NCBI GenBank assembly: GCA_009911355.1
Contig: QXXE01000001.1
Span: 1 to 64,000, forward strand
Reading direction: 5' to 3'
Source of the DNA: Clostridiaceae bacterium
Lineage (GTDB): Bacteria; Bacillota; Clostridia; Oscillospirales; Butyricicoccaceae
DNA length: 64,000 bases
A program made the translations under genes and the position numbers. Of this stretch, positions 24,389 to 33,211 are shown piece after piece (within the stretch, counting starts at the first letter, position 1; each line of letters starts with the position of its first letter). The notes beneath the pieces are model-generated. The model made no database searches, was not told where the DNA came from, and saw only the letters and a list, made by a program, of their open reading frames with translations.

Positions 24389-25555
24389 ATGACCCCAATT
24401 TATGCGGCTACAATCTTATTGGTGGCATTCGCCGTTGGTGAGTATGTCAACGTCAAATCGGAAGCGCGGCTTTCAGCCATCCTGACAACATCGATGATTC
24501 TGATTGTTATGTTCTGGCTGGGCTGCCCGGCTGAAATTATGACGATTACCGGCTTTGGGACGGCAGCGGGTACCATGTACAGCATGACGATGGTCAACAT
24601 GGGCACGATGGTCAAGGTGGATGATATGCTGACCCAGTGGCGTACCCTGATTACGGGCTTTGCCGCAGTTTGTGCGATTGTGGCGCTGGTCGTTGCGGTC
24701 GGCCCGATGATCGTCCCGCGGCAGTATGCGCTGGCAGGCGCGCCGGTCGCGGCGGGCGGTATGCCGGTTTATATCATGGTGAGCGAGGCTGCCGGTAACG
24801 CGGGCTTTAAGGAGGCTGGGCTGTTTGGGCTGCTGGTCCTGCTGACGCAGTCGCTGGTTGGTATCCCGATTAGTTCGCTGATCCTCCGCAAAATGGCGCA
24901 GCGGCTGGTCAGCGGCGGCGAGCTTGCGGCAATGGCTGCCCATAAGGAAAAAGAACGCCGCCTTGCGCTCCCGCGCCTCTTCAAGCCCATGCCGGAAGCC
25001 CTGCATATCCCGGTGATCCTGCTCGCAAAGGCCGCGCTGCTGGCGAGCCTTGCGCAAGTGCTTTATACCCTGACCGGGCAGCGGGTTCATTATATGATTT
25101 TTGCGCTGCTGCTGGGCATTGTGGGTTGCCAGATCGGCTTTGTGGAAAAGGATTTCTTCCGGGAGGCCAACGGGTTTGGGCTGATTATGTTTTTCGTGCT
25201 GGTCTATTGCTTCGGCAGCCTGCCCGACCTGGCCCCGTCGATGTTGCTGGGCATGATCCTGCCATGGATTGTGGTGTTTGCGCTCAGCATCGTCGCAATC
25301 GCGGTTTCGACCTTTGTGATGAGCAAAATCGTTAAGATGCCTTATCCGATGACCTTCGTGATCGGCTTGACCGCGCTGTATGGCTTCCACGGTACTTATG
25401 TGGTCTCCAATGAGGTTGCGAATGCGGTTGGCCGGAATGAGGAGGAGCGGTAGCAGCTGCTGGATTATTTTTTGCCGAAAATGCTGGTGGCCGGGTTCTC
25501 GACCATTACCATTTCCTCGCTTCTGGTCGTTGGATTTGTTCTGCCGATGTTTTAA
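24389..25555 (+). pseudogene. Membrane transporter of unknown family with an internal amber stop
   Basis: About ten hydrophobic segments are visible, for example ATILLVAFAVGEYV, ILTTSMILIVMFWLG, LITGFAAVCAIVALVVAVG, MIFALLLGIVGC and LIMFFVLVYCFGSL. I cannot assign the family. Codon 355 is TAG (25451-25453). The same frame then continues for 33 codons to TAA at 25553: QLLDYFLPKMLVAGF and a last hydrophobic helix ending LVVGFVLPMF. That is what an intact C-terminal transmembrane segment would look like. The next gene starts 11 bases after the TAA, which supports the longer frame as ancestral. A nonsense mutation is most likely; readthrough or a sequence error cannot be excluded. AGAGAGGTG precedes the ATG. 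Confidence 0.65.
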
Positions 25556-25566
25556 GGGGGATAGGC

Positions 25567-26730
25567 ATGGAAGCTGGAAAAGTATCGGAATCGCTGGAAA
25601 AACAGGTTGTTGCGTGGTATGAAGCCCTGCACCGCTACCCCGAGTTGGGGCTTCAGGAGACTAAGACGAGTGGTTTGATCCGGAAAGCGCTGCAAGAAAT
25701 GGACGGGATGCTCGTTTCGCGCCCGACCCCGACTGGCGTGATGGCAGTCCTGCGGGGCGGCAGGCCGGGGCGGACCATCGCGTTCCGCGCGGATATTGAC
25801 GCATTGCCGGTGCAGGAGCAGACCGGTTCGCCGAATGCTTCCGCCGTCCCTGGCGTTATGCACGCCTGCGGGCATGACGGGCATGTGGCGATGCTGCTGG
25901 GCGCGGCAAAGCTGCTCAGCGAAAAGCGGCAGGAATTGTGCGGGGAGCTCCGCTTCCTGTTCCAGCCTGCCGAGGAGATCGCGGCGGGGGCCTGCGAAAT
26001 GATCCGTGCCGGCGTCCTGAAAGGCGTGGACGAGGTATATGGGGCGCATTTGGATGTGCTCCACCCGGCCGGTACCTTCGGTGTGCGGGAGGGCCCGCTG
26101 CTGGCGTCGACGTATACCCTGTCCATCCGGATACACGGCAGGGGAGGGCACGCGGCGTTCCCGCATACGGCGGTGGACTCGGTTTATATCGCGGCGCAGG
26201 TGATCCTCGCGCTGCACGGTATGATGTCGCGCAGTGTGAACGCCTTCCACCGGGCGGTGCTGACCATCCCGCAGGTGCAGGCCAGCGGGGCAAGCAATGT
26301 GATGGCGGAAACGGTCACGCTGGGCGGGACGGTCCGGGTGCTCGATCCCGCGTGCGAGGAAATGATTTTCCCCAAAATCGAACAGGTCGCGCGCGGCATC
26401 TGCCAGGCGAACGGGGCCGGCTGCACGGTGGAATGGAAATGCGGCTGCCCCGCGCTGTGCAACCCCACTGCGGAATACCGGTTTGTCTGCGGCGTGTTGG
26501 AGGACCGCTTTGGCGGGGGCTGCGTCTACGAGGATGAGCCTGTGATGGGCGGCGAGAATTTCTCCGAGTTCCTCAAGGTGCTGCCCGGCTGCTACTATAA
26601 GGTCGGCGCGGCGCCCGCAGACGGCAAGGGGTTCCCGCACCACAACCCGCAGTTCCATTTTGACCCGGCGGCGCTCCGGTACGGGGTGGAAGCCTGCGCC
26701 GCAGTGCTGGAAGCAGCGGCGGCGCGCTGA
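25567..26730 (+). CDS. M20-family amidohydrolase (IAA-amino acid hydrolase type)
   Basis: 387 residues. A metal-dependent amidase/carboxypeptidase that cleaves N-acyl or conjugated amino acids. Metal ligands are visible: Cys and His in MHACGHDGH (about 98-106), Glu in PAEE, His in YGAHL, and His in PHHNPQF near residue 358. The lid/dimerisation domain HGRGGHAAFPH lies in the middle. GGGGGGATA precedes the ATG. It is the second gene of the operon. In this setting it may free an amino acid such as cysteine from an N-carbamoyl or N-acyl form; that substrate is an inference from neighbours. Confidence 0.9.
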   Translation: MEAGKVSESLEKQVVAWYEALHRYPELGLQETKTSGLIRKALQEMDGMLVSRPTPTGVMAVLRGGRPGRTIAFRADIDALPVQEQTGSPNASAVPGVMHACGHDGHVAMLLGAAKLLSEKRQELCGELRFLFQPAEEIAAGACEMIRAGVLKGVDEVYGAHLDVLHPAGTFGVREGPLLASTYTLSIRIHGRGGHAAFPHTAVDSVYIAAQVILALHGMMSRSVNAFHRAVLTIPQVQASGASNVMAETVTLGGTVRVLDPACEEMIFPKIEQVARGICQANGAGCTVEWKCGCPALCNPTAEYRFVCGVLEDRFGGGCVYEDEPVMGGENFSEFLKVLPGCYYKVGAAPADGKGFPHHNPQFHFDPAALRYGVEACAAVLEAAAAR

Positions 26731-26742
26731 AGGGGGGGCAGG

Positions 26743-27510
26743 ATGGATTTACAGTTAAGCGGGCAGCTGGCGCTGGTGACCGGGTCGACCTCCGGGATTG
26801 GCAAAGCGGTTGCGAAGGCGCTGCTTGCGGAAGGCGCGGCCGTTATTGTCAGCAGCTTCAGCGAAGCCGAGGTCGCACGCACGGTGGCCGGATTATCGCC
26901 GCTTGGCACGGTGTACGGCGCGGTTGGCGATTTGTCTGCGGCAGAGGGCGCGGAGGCGCTGGCCGCGCAGGCGGACCGGGCGGGCCCGGTCGATATCCTG
27001 ATTAACAACATGGGCGTGAACAGCGAAGGGGCGTTTGCCGATACGGATGATGCGCAATGGGAACGCGCGTTTCAGCTGAACGTCATGAGCGCTGTCCGGA
27101 TGAGCAGGCATTACCTGCCGCAGATGCTCAGGCGGGGCACGGGGCGTATCCTGTTTGCGTCGAGCGCCTGCGGGCTGGAACCGATGGGGAATAAGGTGGC
27201 ATATTCCGTGATGAAAAGCGCGGTCCTCAGCTTGAGCCGTGCGCTCGCGGATCTGACACGCGGGACGGAGGTCACAGTGAACGCAGTGCTGCCCGGCCCT
27301 ACCCTGACAGAAGCCCTGCGGCAGCAGTTCGGGGCGGAGCTCGAAGCCGGTGAAGCGGAGTTTTTCGCAGCGCGCCCGTCAAGCCTGTTGGGGCGCTTCC
27401 TGACTATGGAGGAGCTGGCACGGATATATGCCTGCTATGCGTCGCCGCTGTTTTTGGCGTCGAATGGCGCACCGATCCGCGCGGACGGGGGAATGATCCG
27501 AGGGCTTTAA
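26743..27510 (+). CDS. Short-chain dehydrogenase/reductase (first paralogue)
   Basis: 255 residues of the classical SDR family. The cofactor motif is TGSTSGIG (about 14-21), with NNMG, the catalytic Ser of LFASSACG and YSVMK as the YxxxK pair. It uses NAD(P)(H) on an unknown hydroxy/keto substrate. GGGGGGCAGG precedes the ATG, 12 bases after the amidohydrolase stop. It closely parallels the SDR at 29378 (both start MDLxLxGxLALVTGST), so one arose by duplication. It has SDR-like insertions before the C-terminal GGMIRGL. Confidence 0.9.
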   Translation: MDLQLSGQLALVTGSTSGIGKAVAKALLAEGAAVIVSSFSEAEVARTVAGLSPLGTVYGAVGDLSAAEGAEALAAQADRAGPVDILINNMGVNSEGAFADTDDAQWERAFQLNVMSAVRMSRHYLPQMLRRGTGRILFASSACGLEPMGNKVAYSVMKSAVLSLSRALADLTRGTEVTVNAVLPGPTLTEALRQQFGAELEAGEAEFFAARPSSLLGRFLTMEELARIYACYASPLFLASNGAPIRADGGMIRGL

Positions 27511-27617
27511 GCGCCTGTTTCCAATCTCCCCAAACGCCGTCCGGCAGGCTCCCTGCCGTCAGGCATTCCCACCAATTATGAAACGGGTTCTGACACATAA
27601 AAACGTGAGAGGTTACG

Positions 27618-28811
27618 ATGAAAAATTCAATGAAACTGTTAGCCGCGGCTGCGGCAATCGGGCTCTTGGCCGCGGGCGGCTGTTCCAACAGCCAGCCGGC
27701 GGATGCGGCGGGCGCAGGCGCTTCCACAGAAAGCAAGGCTTTGGAGCAGCCCATTAAACTTGCGTATTTTGGGCCGGTCACCGGTAATTCCATGCAGTAT
27801 GGCAAATCGCTCTCCGAGGGCGTACAGCTGGCAGTGGAGCTGGCGAATGAAGCCGGCGGCGTGCTCGGCCGCCAGATCGAGCTGGTTGGGTTTGACGATA
27901 AGGGCGACCCGAAGGAAGCGGTCAACGTTGCGAACAAGATCACTTCCGACCCGGAGATTGAGGTCGCAATCGGAAGCTTTGCATCCAGCGCGAGCATGTC
28001 CGCTGCGCCGGTCTTTGAGGAGGCTGGGGTGATGCAGCTGGCGGCGACCTGTTCCCACCCGGATTTTGTCGGGATGGGCGAGCTGATGTTCTCAAACGCC
28101 ATGAGCATGGGGATCGAAGCGCGCCAGTATGCCGACAACATCATTGCCAGCTGCGGCAAAAAGGATACCGCGATCATCTATGCCAATACCGACTGGGGCG
28201 TGACCAATTCAGGGAATGTGCGGTCGCAGCTTCAGGAGGAAGGGGTCAACGTGGCAGCCTATGAGGGCTATATCTCCGGGCAGACCACGGACTTTACCCC
28301 GATCCTTGCCAAAATCAAGGAGCAGGGCCCCGAGATCCTGTATGTTGCCGCCGCCAATTATCAGGAAGGCGCAAATATCTTTAAGCAGGCGATCAACCTG
28401 GACTTTAATACAGACTATTATGCGGCAGGAACGATTCTGATCCAGGATTTCGCCGACCTGATGGGAAGCACGGGTGATGGGATTATCGTCATGTGCTCGG
28501 TGCCAATGTTTACGGAAACGGCGCTGGAAAACGCGGACCAGGCGGCACTGGATTTCATCGCGGCATATCAGGAGGCTTATGGCGAAGTGCCGGATGGCTT
28601 CGCGGCAAATTTCTTCGACGCAACCAACATGCTGCTGGCAAAGATCGAGGAATGCGGCTCTTACGATGCCGCAGCAATCCAGCAGGCTTACCGCAGCTAT
28701 GAGAAATACCCCGGGGTCTCCGGTACGATCTCGCTGCTGGACACAAAGGACGTTGTTCGGGACGTTATCACCTACGAGCTGCATGACGGGCAGTTCTACC
28801 TGGCGAAATAA
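27618..28811 (+). CDS. Branched-chain amino acid-type ABC transporter substrate-binding lipoprotein
   Basis: 397 residues of the periplasmic-binding-protein type 1 (LivJ-like) family. The signal peptide MKNSMKLLAAAAAIGLLAAGGC ends in a lipobox-like AGGC, so it is probably membrane-anchored on the outside. The mature part has IKLAYFGPVTGNSMQYG and FDDKGDPKEAVNVANK, typical of the family. It would deliver ligand to the LivH/M/G/F system encoded downstream. It is separated from that system by the ATC-hydrolase-family gene, the second SDR and a truncated paralogue. The ligand is unknown; these systems take branched-chain amino acids and many amides or ureas. Confidence 0.92.
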   Translation: MKNSMKLLAAAAAIGLLAAGGCSNSQPADAAGAGASTESKALEQPIKLAYFGPVTGNSMQYGKSLSEGVQLAVELANEAGGVLGRQIELVGFDDKGDPKEAVNVANKITSDPEIEVAIGSFASSASMSAAPVFEEAGVMQLAATCSHPDFVGMGELMFSNAMSMGIEARQYADNIIASCGKKDTAIIYANTDWGVTNSGNVRSQLQEEGVNVAAYEGYISGQTTDFTPILAKIKEQGPEILYVAAANYQEGANIFKQAINLDFNTDYYAAGTILIQDFADLMGSTGDGIIVMCSVPMFTETALENADQAALDFIAAYQEAYGEVPDGFAANFFDATNMLLAKIEECGSYDAAAIQQAYRSYEKYPGVSGTISLLDTKDVVRDVITYELHDGQFYLAK

Positions 28812-28867
28812 CCAGTTGGTTTCAAAACCCATACTGTCACGAAAACCGGAAAGGAAGGTTTCAAAAT

Positions 28868-29344
28868 ATGAGCGAAAAAATGTATGCCGAAGAAGAGCTG
28901 GTGCGCGAGGTGCGCGCGGCAAATATTGTGCGGGGCAAATGGTTTGCGCTGCTGGCAAAGCATATCCCGGCTGAGATTTTCGACGAAGCCGCGAAAAAAG
29001 CCTGCTGGGAATTCGGCTTGAGCCGCAAAGAAGCGGCAGGCGGCGAATGCGGTTCCAGTATCCCGATGGCGGAATATTTCGCGTCCGGCGCGTCGGCGAA
29101 GGTGTTCCAGTGTGAAATCCTTGAAAAATCCCCTGAAAAGACCCATCTCCATATTGGCAGCTGCCCGTTGGTGGAAGGCTTCCGGCAGGTCGGCTGCACG
29201 CCTGAGCAGATTGCGCATTACTGCGACCTCATATGCAACGGGGATTACGGCACAGCCGATTCGGTCGGGCTGACCTGTACCTTTGGGGGACTGATCGCGC
29301 ATGGCGGCAAGGTTTGCGATATGACTTTGGCGCTGAAAAAATAA
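28868..29344 (+). CDS. L-2-amino-thiazoline-4-carboxylic acid hydrolase family protein
   Basis: 158 residues. It resembles the ATC hydrolase family, seen best in the C-terminal half: CPLVEGFRQVGCTPEQIAHYCDLICNGDYG, with conserved Cys, Asp and the closing VCDMTLALKK. Characterised members open the ring of L-ATC to N-carbamoyl-L-cysteine, but the family is broad and many members are untested. AAAGGAAGG precedes the ATG. Its neighbours are the two SDRs and binding proteins, with an M20 amidohydrolase upstream and a cysteine desulfidase downstream, which fits a cysteine-releasing pathway. Confidence 0.75.
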   Translation: MSEKMYAEEELVREVRAANIVRGKWFALLAKHIPAEIFDEAAKKACWEFGLSRKEAAGGECGSSIPMAEYFASGASAKVFQCEILEKSPEKTHLHIGSCPLVEGFRQVGCTPEQIAHYCDLICNGDYGTADSVGLTCTFGGLIAHGGKVCDMTLALKK

Positions 29345-29377
29345 AAAGCATCCCACCAGAGGAAGGAGCGTAAAAAA

Positions 29378-30169
29378 ATGGACTTAAAACTGGCGGGCAA
29401 GCTGGCGCTGGTGACCGGCTCAACGGCGGGCATCGGCAAGGGCATAGCAAAGGCACTGCTTCAAGAAGGCGCGGTTGTATTTGTCAACGGGCGCAGCGAA
29501 AAGACGGCCGGCGCTGCCGTTGCGGAGCTGTCAGCATTTGGCGACTGCCGCCCGGCGGTCGGAGACGTGACAACGGCTGAGGGCGCGCAGGCGGTCATTG
29601 ACGCAGTGGATGCGGCGGGCCCGCTCGAGGTGCTGGCCGGGAACATGGGCACTTACAAGGGGACCGCGTTTGACCAGATCAGCGACGAAGAGTGGCACTG
29701 GATGATGAACGCCAACCTGTATTCGCAGGTGCGGATGTGCCGCCATTTCCTGCCGAAAATGCTGGCGCGCAATGCCGGGCGCATTGTGCTGATCGCGAGC
29801 GAGTGTGGCATCAAGCCGCTGACGGATATGGTGCATTACAGCGTATCCAAAACGGCAGTAATCGGGCTGGGCCGCGCGCTCGCAGAAATGACAAAGGGCA
29901 CGGCAGTAGCGGTGAACACAGTGCTCCCAGGCTTAACAATGACCGAAAACACTGCGGAATACCAGACCAAACGCGCCGCCGCAGAAGGGAAAACGCTGGA
30001 ACAGGCGATGAAGGAATACTTCACTGCCTATGAACCAACCCAGCTGCTCCAACGCATGACCACCGTAGAGGAGGTCGCGTCGGTCGTAACCTATTATTGT
30101 TCGCCGGTTTCCGCAGCAGCGAACGGCGCAACCGTCCGCGCGGAAGGCGGGCTGATCCGCAGCATTTAA
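29378..30169 (+). CDS. Short-chain dehydrogenase/reductase (second paralogue)
   Basis: 263 residues, classical SDR. The motif is TGSTAGIGKG, then AGNMGTY, the catalytic Ser in LIASECG and YSVSK. It parallels the SDR at 26743 along its length but differs in the loop before the C-terminus (QTKRAAAEGKTLEQAMKEYF). AAGGAGCG precedes the ATG. In both cases the SDR precedes a binding-protein gene, so the pair was probably duplicated as a unit around the ATC-hydrolase-family gene. A repeat element starts about 35 bases after the stop. Confidence 0.9.
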   Translation: MDLKLAGKLALVTGSTAGIGKGIAKALLQEGAVVFVNGRSEKTAGAAVAELSAFGDCRPAVGDVTTAEGAQAVIDAVDAAGPLEVLAGNMGTYKGTAFDQISDEEWHWMMNANLYSQVRMCRHFLPKMLARNAGRIVLIASECGIKPLTDMVHYSVSKTAVIGLGRALAEMTKGTAVAVNTVLPGLTMTENTAEYQTKRAAAEGKTLEQAMKEYFTAYEPTQLLQRMTTVEEVASVVTYYCSPVSAAANGATVRAEGGLIRSI

Positions 30170-30204
30170 CCCTACGGGTCTGATGCGGCGGGAGGAGGGG
30201 CCCC

Positions 30205-30403
30205 CGGTCCCGCCCGCAGGCGGAATGAAGTTTTTACTCGATTTTTTTACAAAAAAATCGCGGGTGCAGGGCAGAGCCCTGCCGCTGCCCGCGCAGGGTC
30301 GGGTGCAGGGCAGAGCCCTGCCGCCCGCCGGGGAGGCGCAGGGGTCCAGGGGACAGCGGCCCCTGGCGCCCGCTGCGGAGGCGATCCCCCCGGAGGGGGA
30401 TCA
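30205..30403. repeat. Modular palindromic element (copy 8, AT-hairpin type)
   Basis: GGTCCCGCCCGCAGGCG, then GTTTTTACTCGATTTTTTT paired with AAAAAAATCG, two GCAGGGCAGAGCCCTGC units, GGTCCAGGGGACAGCGGCCCCTGG and a GATCCCCCCGGAGGGGGATC hairpin. Its right edge meets coding sequence of a truncated binding-protein gene within a few bases. Confidence 0.85.
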
Positions 30404-30406
30404 GAT

Positions 30407-31300
30407 GCAAACAAAATCGTGTCCGACCCCAGCATCAAAGCCGCAATCGGTTCCTTCTCCTCATCCTGCTCCATGGCCGCCGCGCCCGTGTTTGACGAAG
30501 CAGGCGTGCTGCACCTCGGCCCGACCGCGTCCCACCCCGACTTTGTCAGCATGGGCGAAAAGTCATTTACCATCGCGATGCCGATGAAGTTTGAAGGCGC
30601 GGCGGACGCGGACTACGCCTACCAAAAGACCGGCGGCAAAGACATTGCCCTCATTTACCTGAACAGCGATTACGGCGTGTCCCATTCCAGCGTATTCAAA
30701 GAATCCTACGAAGCCCTGGGCGGCAAGGTCGTAGCCTTCGAAGAATTCATCCCCGGCCAGACAAAAGACTTTACCCCGGTCATCACCAAGATCAAGCAGG
30801 CAAACCCCGGCGCGCTGTTTGTCATCGCCGATTACTCGGACGGCGCAAACATCTTCAAGCAGGCGAAAAACCTGGAACTGGACTGCGACCTGATCGGCCC
30901 CGGCATGCTCATCAAGGATGAATTCATCGACGTTGCGGGCGACGCGGTCGACGGCCTGCTGATGCTTTCGACCCTCCCGATCTACTCGGAGGACGACCGC
31001 GAGAACGAATCCCCCGCAAAGGCCGCGTTCGTCAGCGAATACCAGGATCTGTACGGCGTGATCCCGGACGGCTTCCCCGCAAACGCCTATGACTGCATCA
31101 CGCTGATTTCCGGCATGATCGACAAGGTCGGCTACGACGCGGACGCGCTGGCACAAGAATTCCGCCAGGTCGGGCGCTATGAAGGCGTTTCCGGCAACAT
31201 CACGATCGACCCGGAAACCAAAGAGGTCAAGCGCGACCTGATGGTCTATACCATTGCCGACGGCAAATACGCGGTTGAAGAAATCGTCCCGGCTACATAA
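30407..31300 (+). pseudogene. Second ABC substrate-binding protein, 5'-truncated at a repeat
   Basis: From ANKIVSDPSIKAAIGSF on it matches residue 105 onward of the binding protein at 27618 (ANKITSDPEIEVAIGSF). About 104 residues, including the signal peptide and first half of domain 1, are absent. The coding remnant starts directly at the edge of the repeat copy 30205-30403. A GTG at 30419 could start a cytoplasmic fragment of 293 residues, but without export or a full ligand site it should not work as a binding protein. The rest of the frame is clean, so the loss may be recent. Confidence 0.8.
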
Positions 31301-31327
31301 CCGCGCGGAACGGGGAAGGAGTACAAC

Positions 31328-32206
31328 ATGTTTTTTCAACAGGTCGTCAATGGCCTGACCATCGGCAGCATGTACGCACTGGTCGCGATCGGCTACACGA
31401 TGGTGTTCGGCGTGCTGAAGCTGGTCAACTTTTCGCACGGCTCGGTGTTCATGGTAGGCGCGTACCTGACGCTGGAGCTCAGCCTTGCGCTCGGCGGCAA
31501 CTTTTTCCTGGCGGCCGCGCTCAGCCTTGTGCTGGCCGGCGTGCTGGGCGTTGTGATCGACCGCGCCGCCCTGCAGCGCCTGCGGGTCAAAAAGGCCGAC
31601 CGCATCACGGCGCTGATCTCCACGCTGGGCGTTGGCACCATCCTGGACAACGCGGTGATGATCGGCTTCGGGTCGGAAACCAAAGCGTTCCCGAATGTGC
31701 TGCAGCTGGGGCGGTTTACCGTCGGCGGGGCGGTCGTCAGCTGGGTGCAGGTCATCATCCTGCTGCTCGCGCTGGTGCTCATGGCCATTATGAGCGCCAT
31801 CGTATACCGCACCCGGATGGGCTGCGCGATGCGCGCGACCTCGCAGAACGCGGACGCGGCGCGGCTGATGGGCATCAGCGTCAACCGCGTGATCGCGTTC
31901 ACCTTTTTCATCGGCTCGCTGCTCGCGTCGGTCGCGGGCACCATGTACGGCATGTACTACGAAGCGATTGACCCGATGATGGGCTCGGTGATCAGCATGA
32001 AAACCTTTGCCTGCGTGGTGCTGGGCGGCGTTGGGGTCCTGCCGGGCGCGATGCTGGGCGGGCTGCTGATTGGCGTGGCCGAAGCGGTCGGCGCAAGCTA
32101 CATCAGCTCGGGCTACCGCGACGCGATCGCGTTTGCCATTCTGATCCTGGTGCTGGTGCTGCGGCCGCAGGGCATCCTGGGCAAAAAAGCCGCGGATAAG
32201 CTGTAA
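31328..32206 (+). CDS. livH: ABC transporter permease, LivH type
   Basis: 292 residues of a branched-chain amino acid-type inner-membrane permease with about eight hydrophobic segments. It starts VNGLTIGSMYALVAIGYTMVFG and has the family's GAYLTLELSLA, ADAARLMGISVNRVIAFTF and KTFACVVLGGVGVLPGAMLGG (the ATPase-coupling region). GGGGAAGGAG precedes the ATG. It would pair with the LivM-type permease directly downstream. Confidence 0.93.
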   Translation: MFFQQVVNGLTIGSMYALVAIGYTMVFGVLKLVNFSHGSVFMVGAYLTLELSLALGGNFFLAAALSLVLAGVLGVVIDRAALQRLRVKKADRITALISTLGVGTILDNAVMIGFGSETKAFPNVLQLGRFTVGGAVVSWVQVIILLLALVLMAIMSAIVYRTRMGCAMRATSQNADAARLMGISVNRVIAFTFFIGSLLASVAGTMYGMYYEAIDPMMGSVISMKTFACVVLGGVGVLPGAMLGGLLIGVAEAVGASYISSGYRDAIAFAILILVLVLRPQGILGKKAADKL

Positions 32207-32219
32207 GGGGGGACAAACT

Positions 32220-33211
32220 GTGAATTCCATTTACCAGGCGCTTGCAAAACGCCAAAGGCTGACGCAGCTGGTGCTGCTGGCAGCGGCCGCAGTGTTCCCG
32301 CTGCTGGTCAGCAACCCTTATGCCATCCGGCTGGCCATCCTTTCCGGCATCTTTATCATCCTGTCGCTCAGCCTGAACCTGCTGACCGGCTTTTCCGGCC
32401 AGATTTCCCTCGGGCATATCGCGTTCTACGGCATCGGCGCATACACCGCCGCTATTTTATCCAAAAACCTTGGCGTAAACTTCCTGATCTGCATGCTCGC
32501 AGCGGTCGTCGTCACGGCGCTGTTTGGGCTGCTGCTCGGGCTCCCGGCGCTCAAGCTGGGCGGGTACTACCTCGCGATTGTAACGCTGGGCTTTTCCGAG
32601 ATCGTCCGGCTGGTCGAAATCAACTGGATGGACCTCACCAACGGCCCGCTTGGCATCAACGGCATCCCCAAGCCCGCGCTGTTTGGCGTCAAGCTGTCCT
32701 CGCCGCGCGCCTACTATTACATGTGCCTGCTGCTGGTCGCGCTGACGTCCTCGTCATCCGGAATATCCTGGAATCGCGCGTCGGCTATGCGCTGGGCGCC
32801 ATCCGCGGGGACGAAAACGCCGCAAAATTCATGGGCGTGAACATTTTCCGCTATAAAATCATGGCCTTCATGGTATCGGCAGGCATCGCGGGCCTCGCCG
32901 GGGCGTTCTTTGCACAGTACGTCACCTTTATCGACCCGACAAGCTTTGCCTCCGACCAGTCCACACTGGTGCTGATCATGGTGATCTTTGGCGGCATCGG
33001 CTCGCTGCCGGGCAGCGTGACCGGCGCGGTCGTGCTGACGCTCGTGCCTGAGCTGCTGCGCGGCCTGATGGAATACCGGATGCTGATCTATGGCGGCGTC
33101 CTGGTCTTTATGATGCTGGTGCGCCCGGAGGGCCTGCTGGGCAAAATGAACTTCAAGCACATCCGCCAGCAGTGCTCGGCTGCGGCGGACGATGGGAAGG
33201 GGGGCTCGTGA
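32220..33211 (+). pseudogene. livM: ABC transporter permease, LivM type, with a single-base frameshift
   Basis: The first 175 codons from GTG 32220 give a normal LivM N-terminal half (LTGFSGQISLGHIAFYGIGAYTAAILSKNL). The remainder (VLVIRNILESRVGYALGAIRGDENAAKFMG to the end) is in another frame. Adding one base near 32745-32747, inside CTGACGTCCTC, joins them as LLVALTVLVIRNIL, the expected family sequence of about 330 residues. Either the gene is dead and LivH/G/F are orphaned, or this is a sequencing error. The GTG start has GGGGGGA upstream. The second part ends in TGATG overlapping livG. Confidence 0.85.

Noticed and set aside
25451-25453. TAG as a pyrrolysine codon
   Set aside because: No pyrrolysine genes or methylamine methyltransferases are visible, and the protein is a transporter; a nonsense mutation is simpler.
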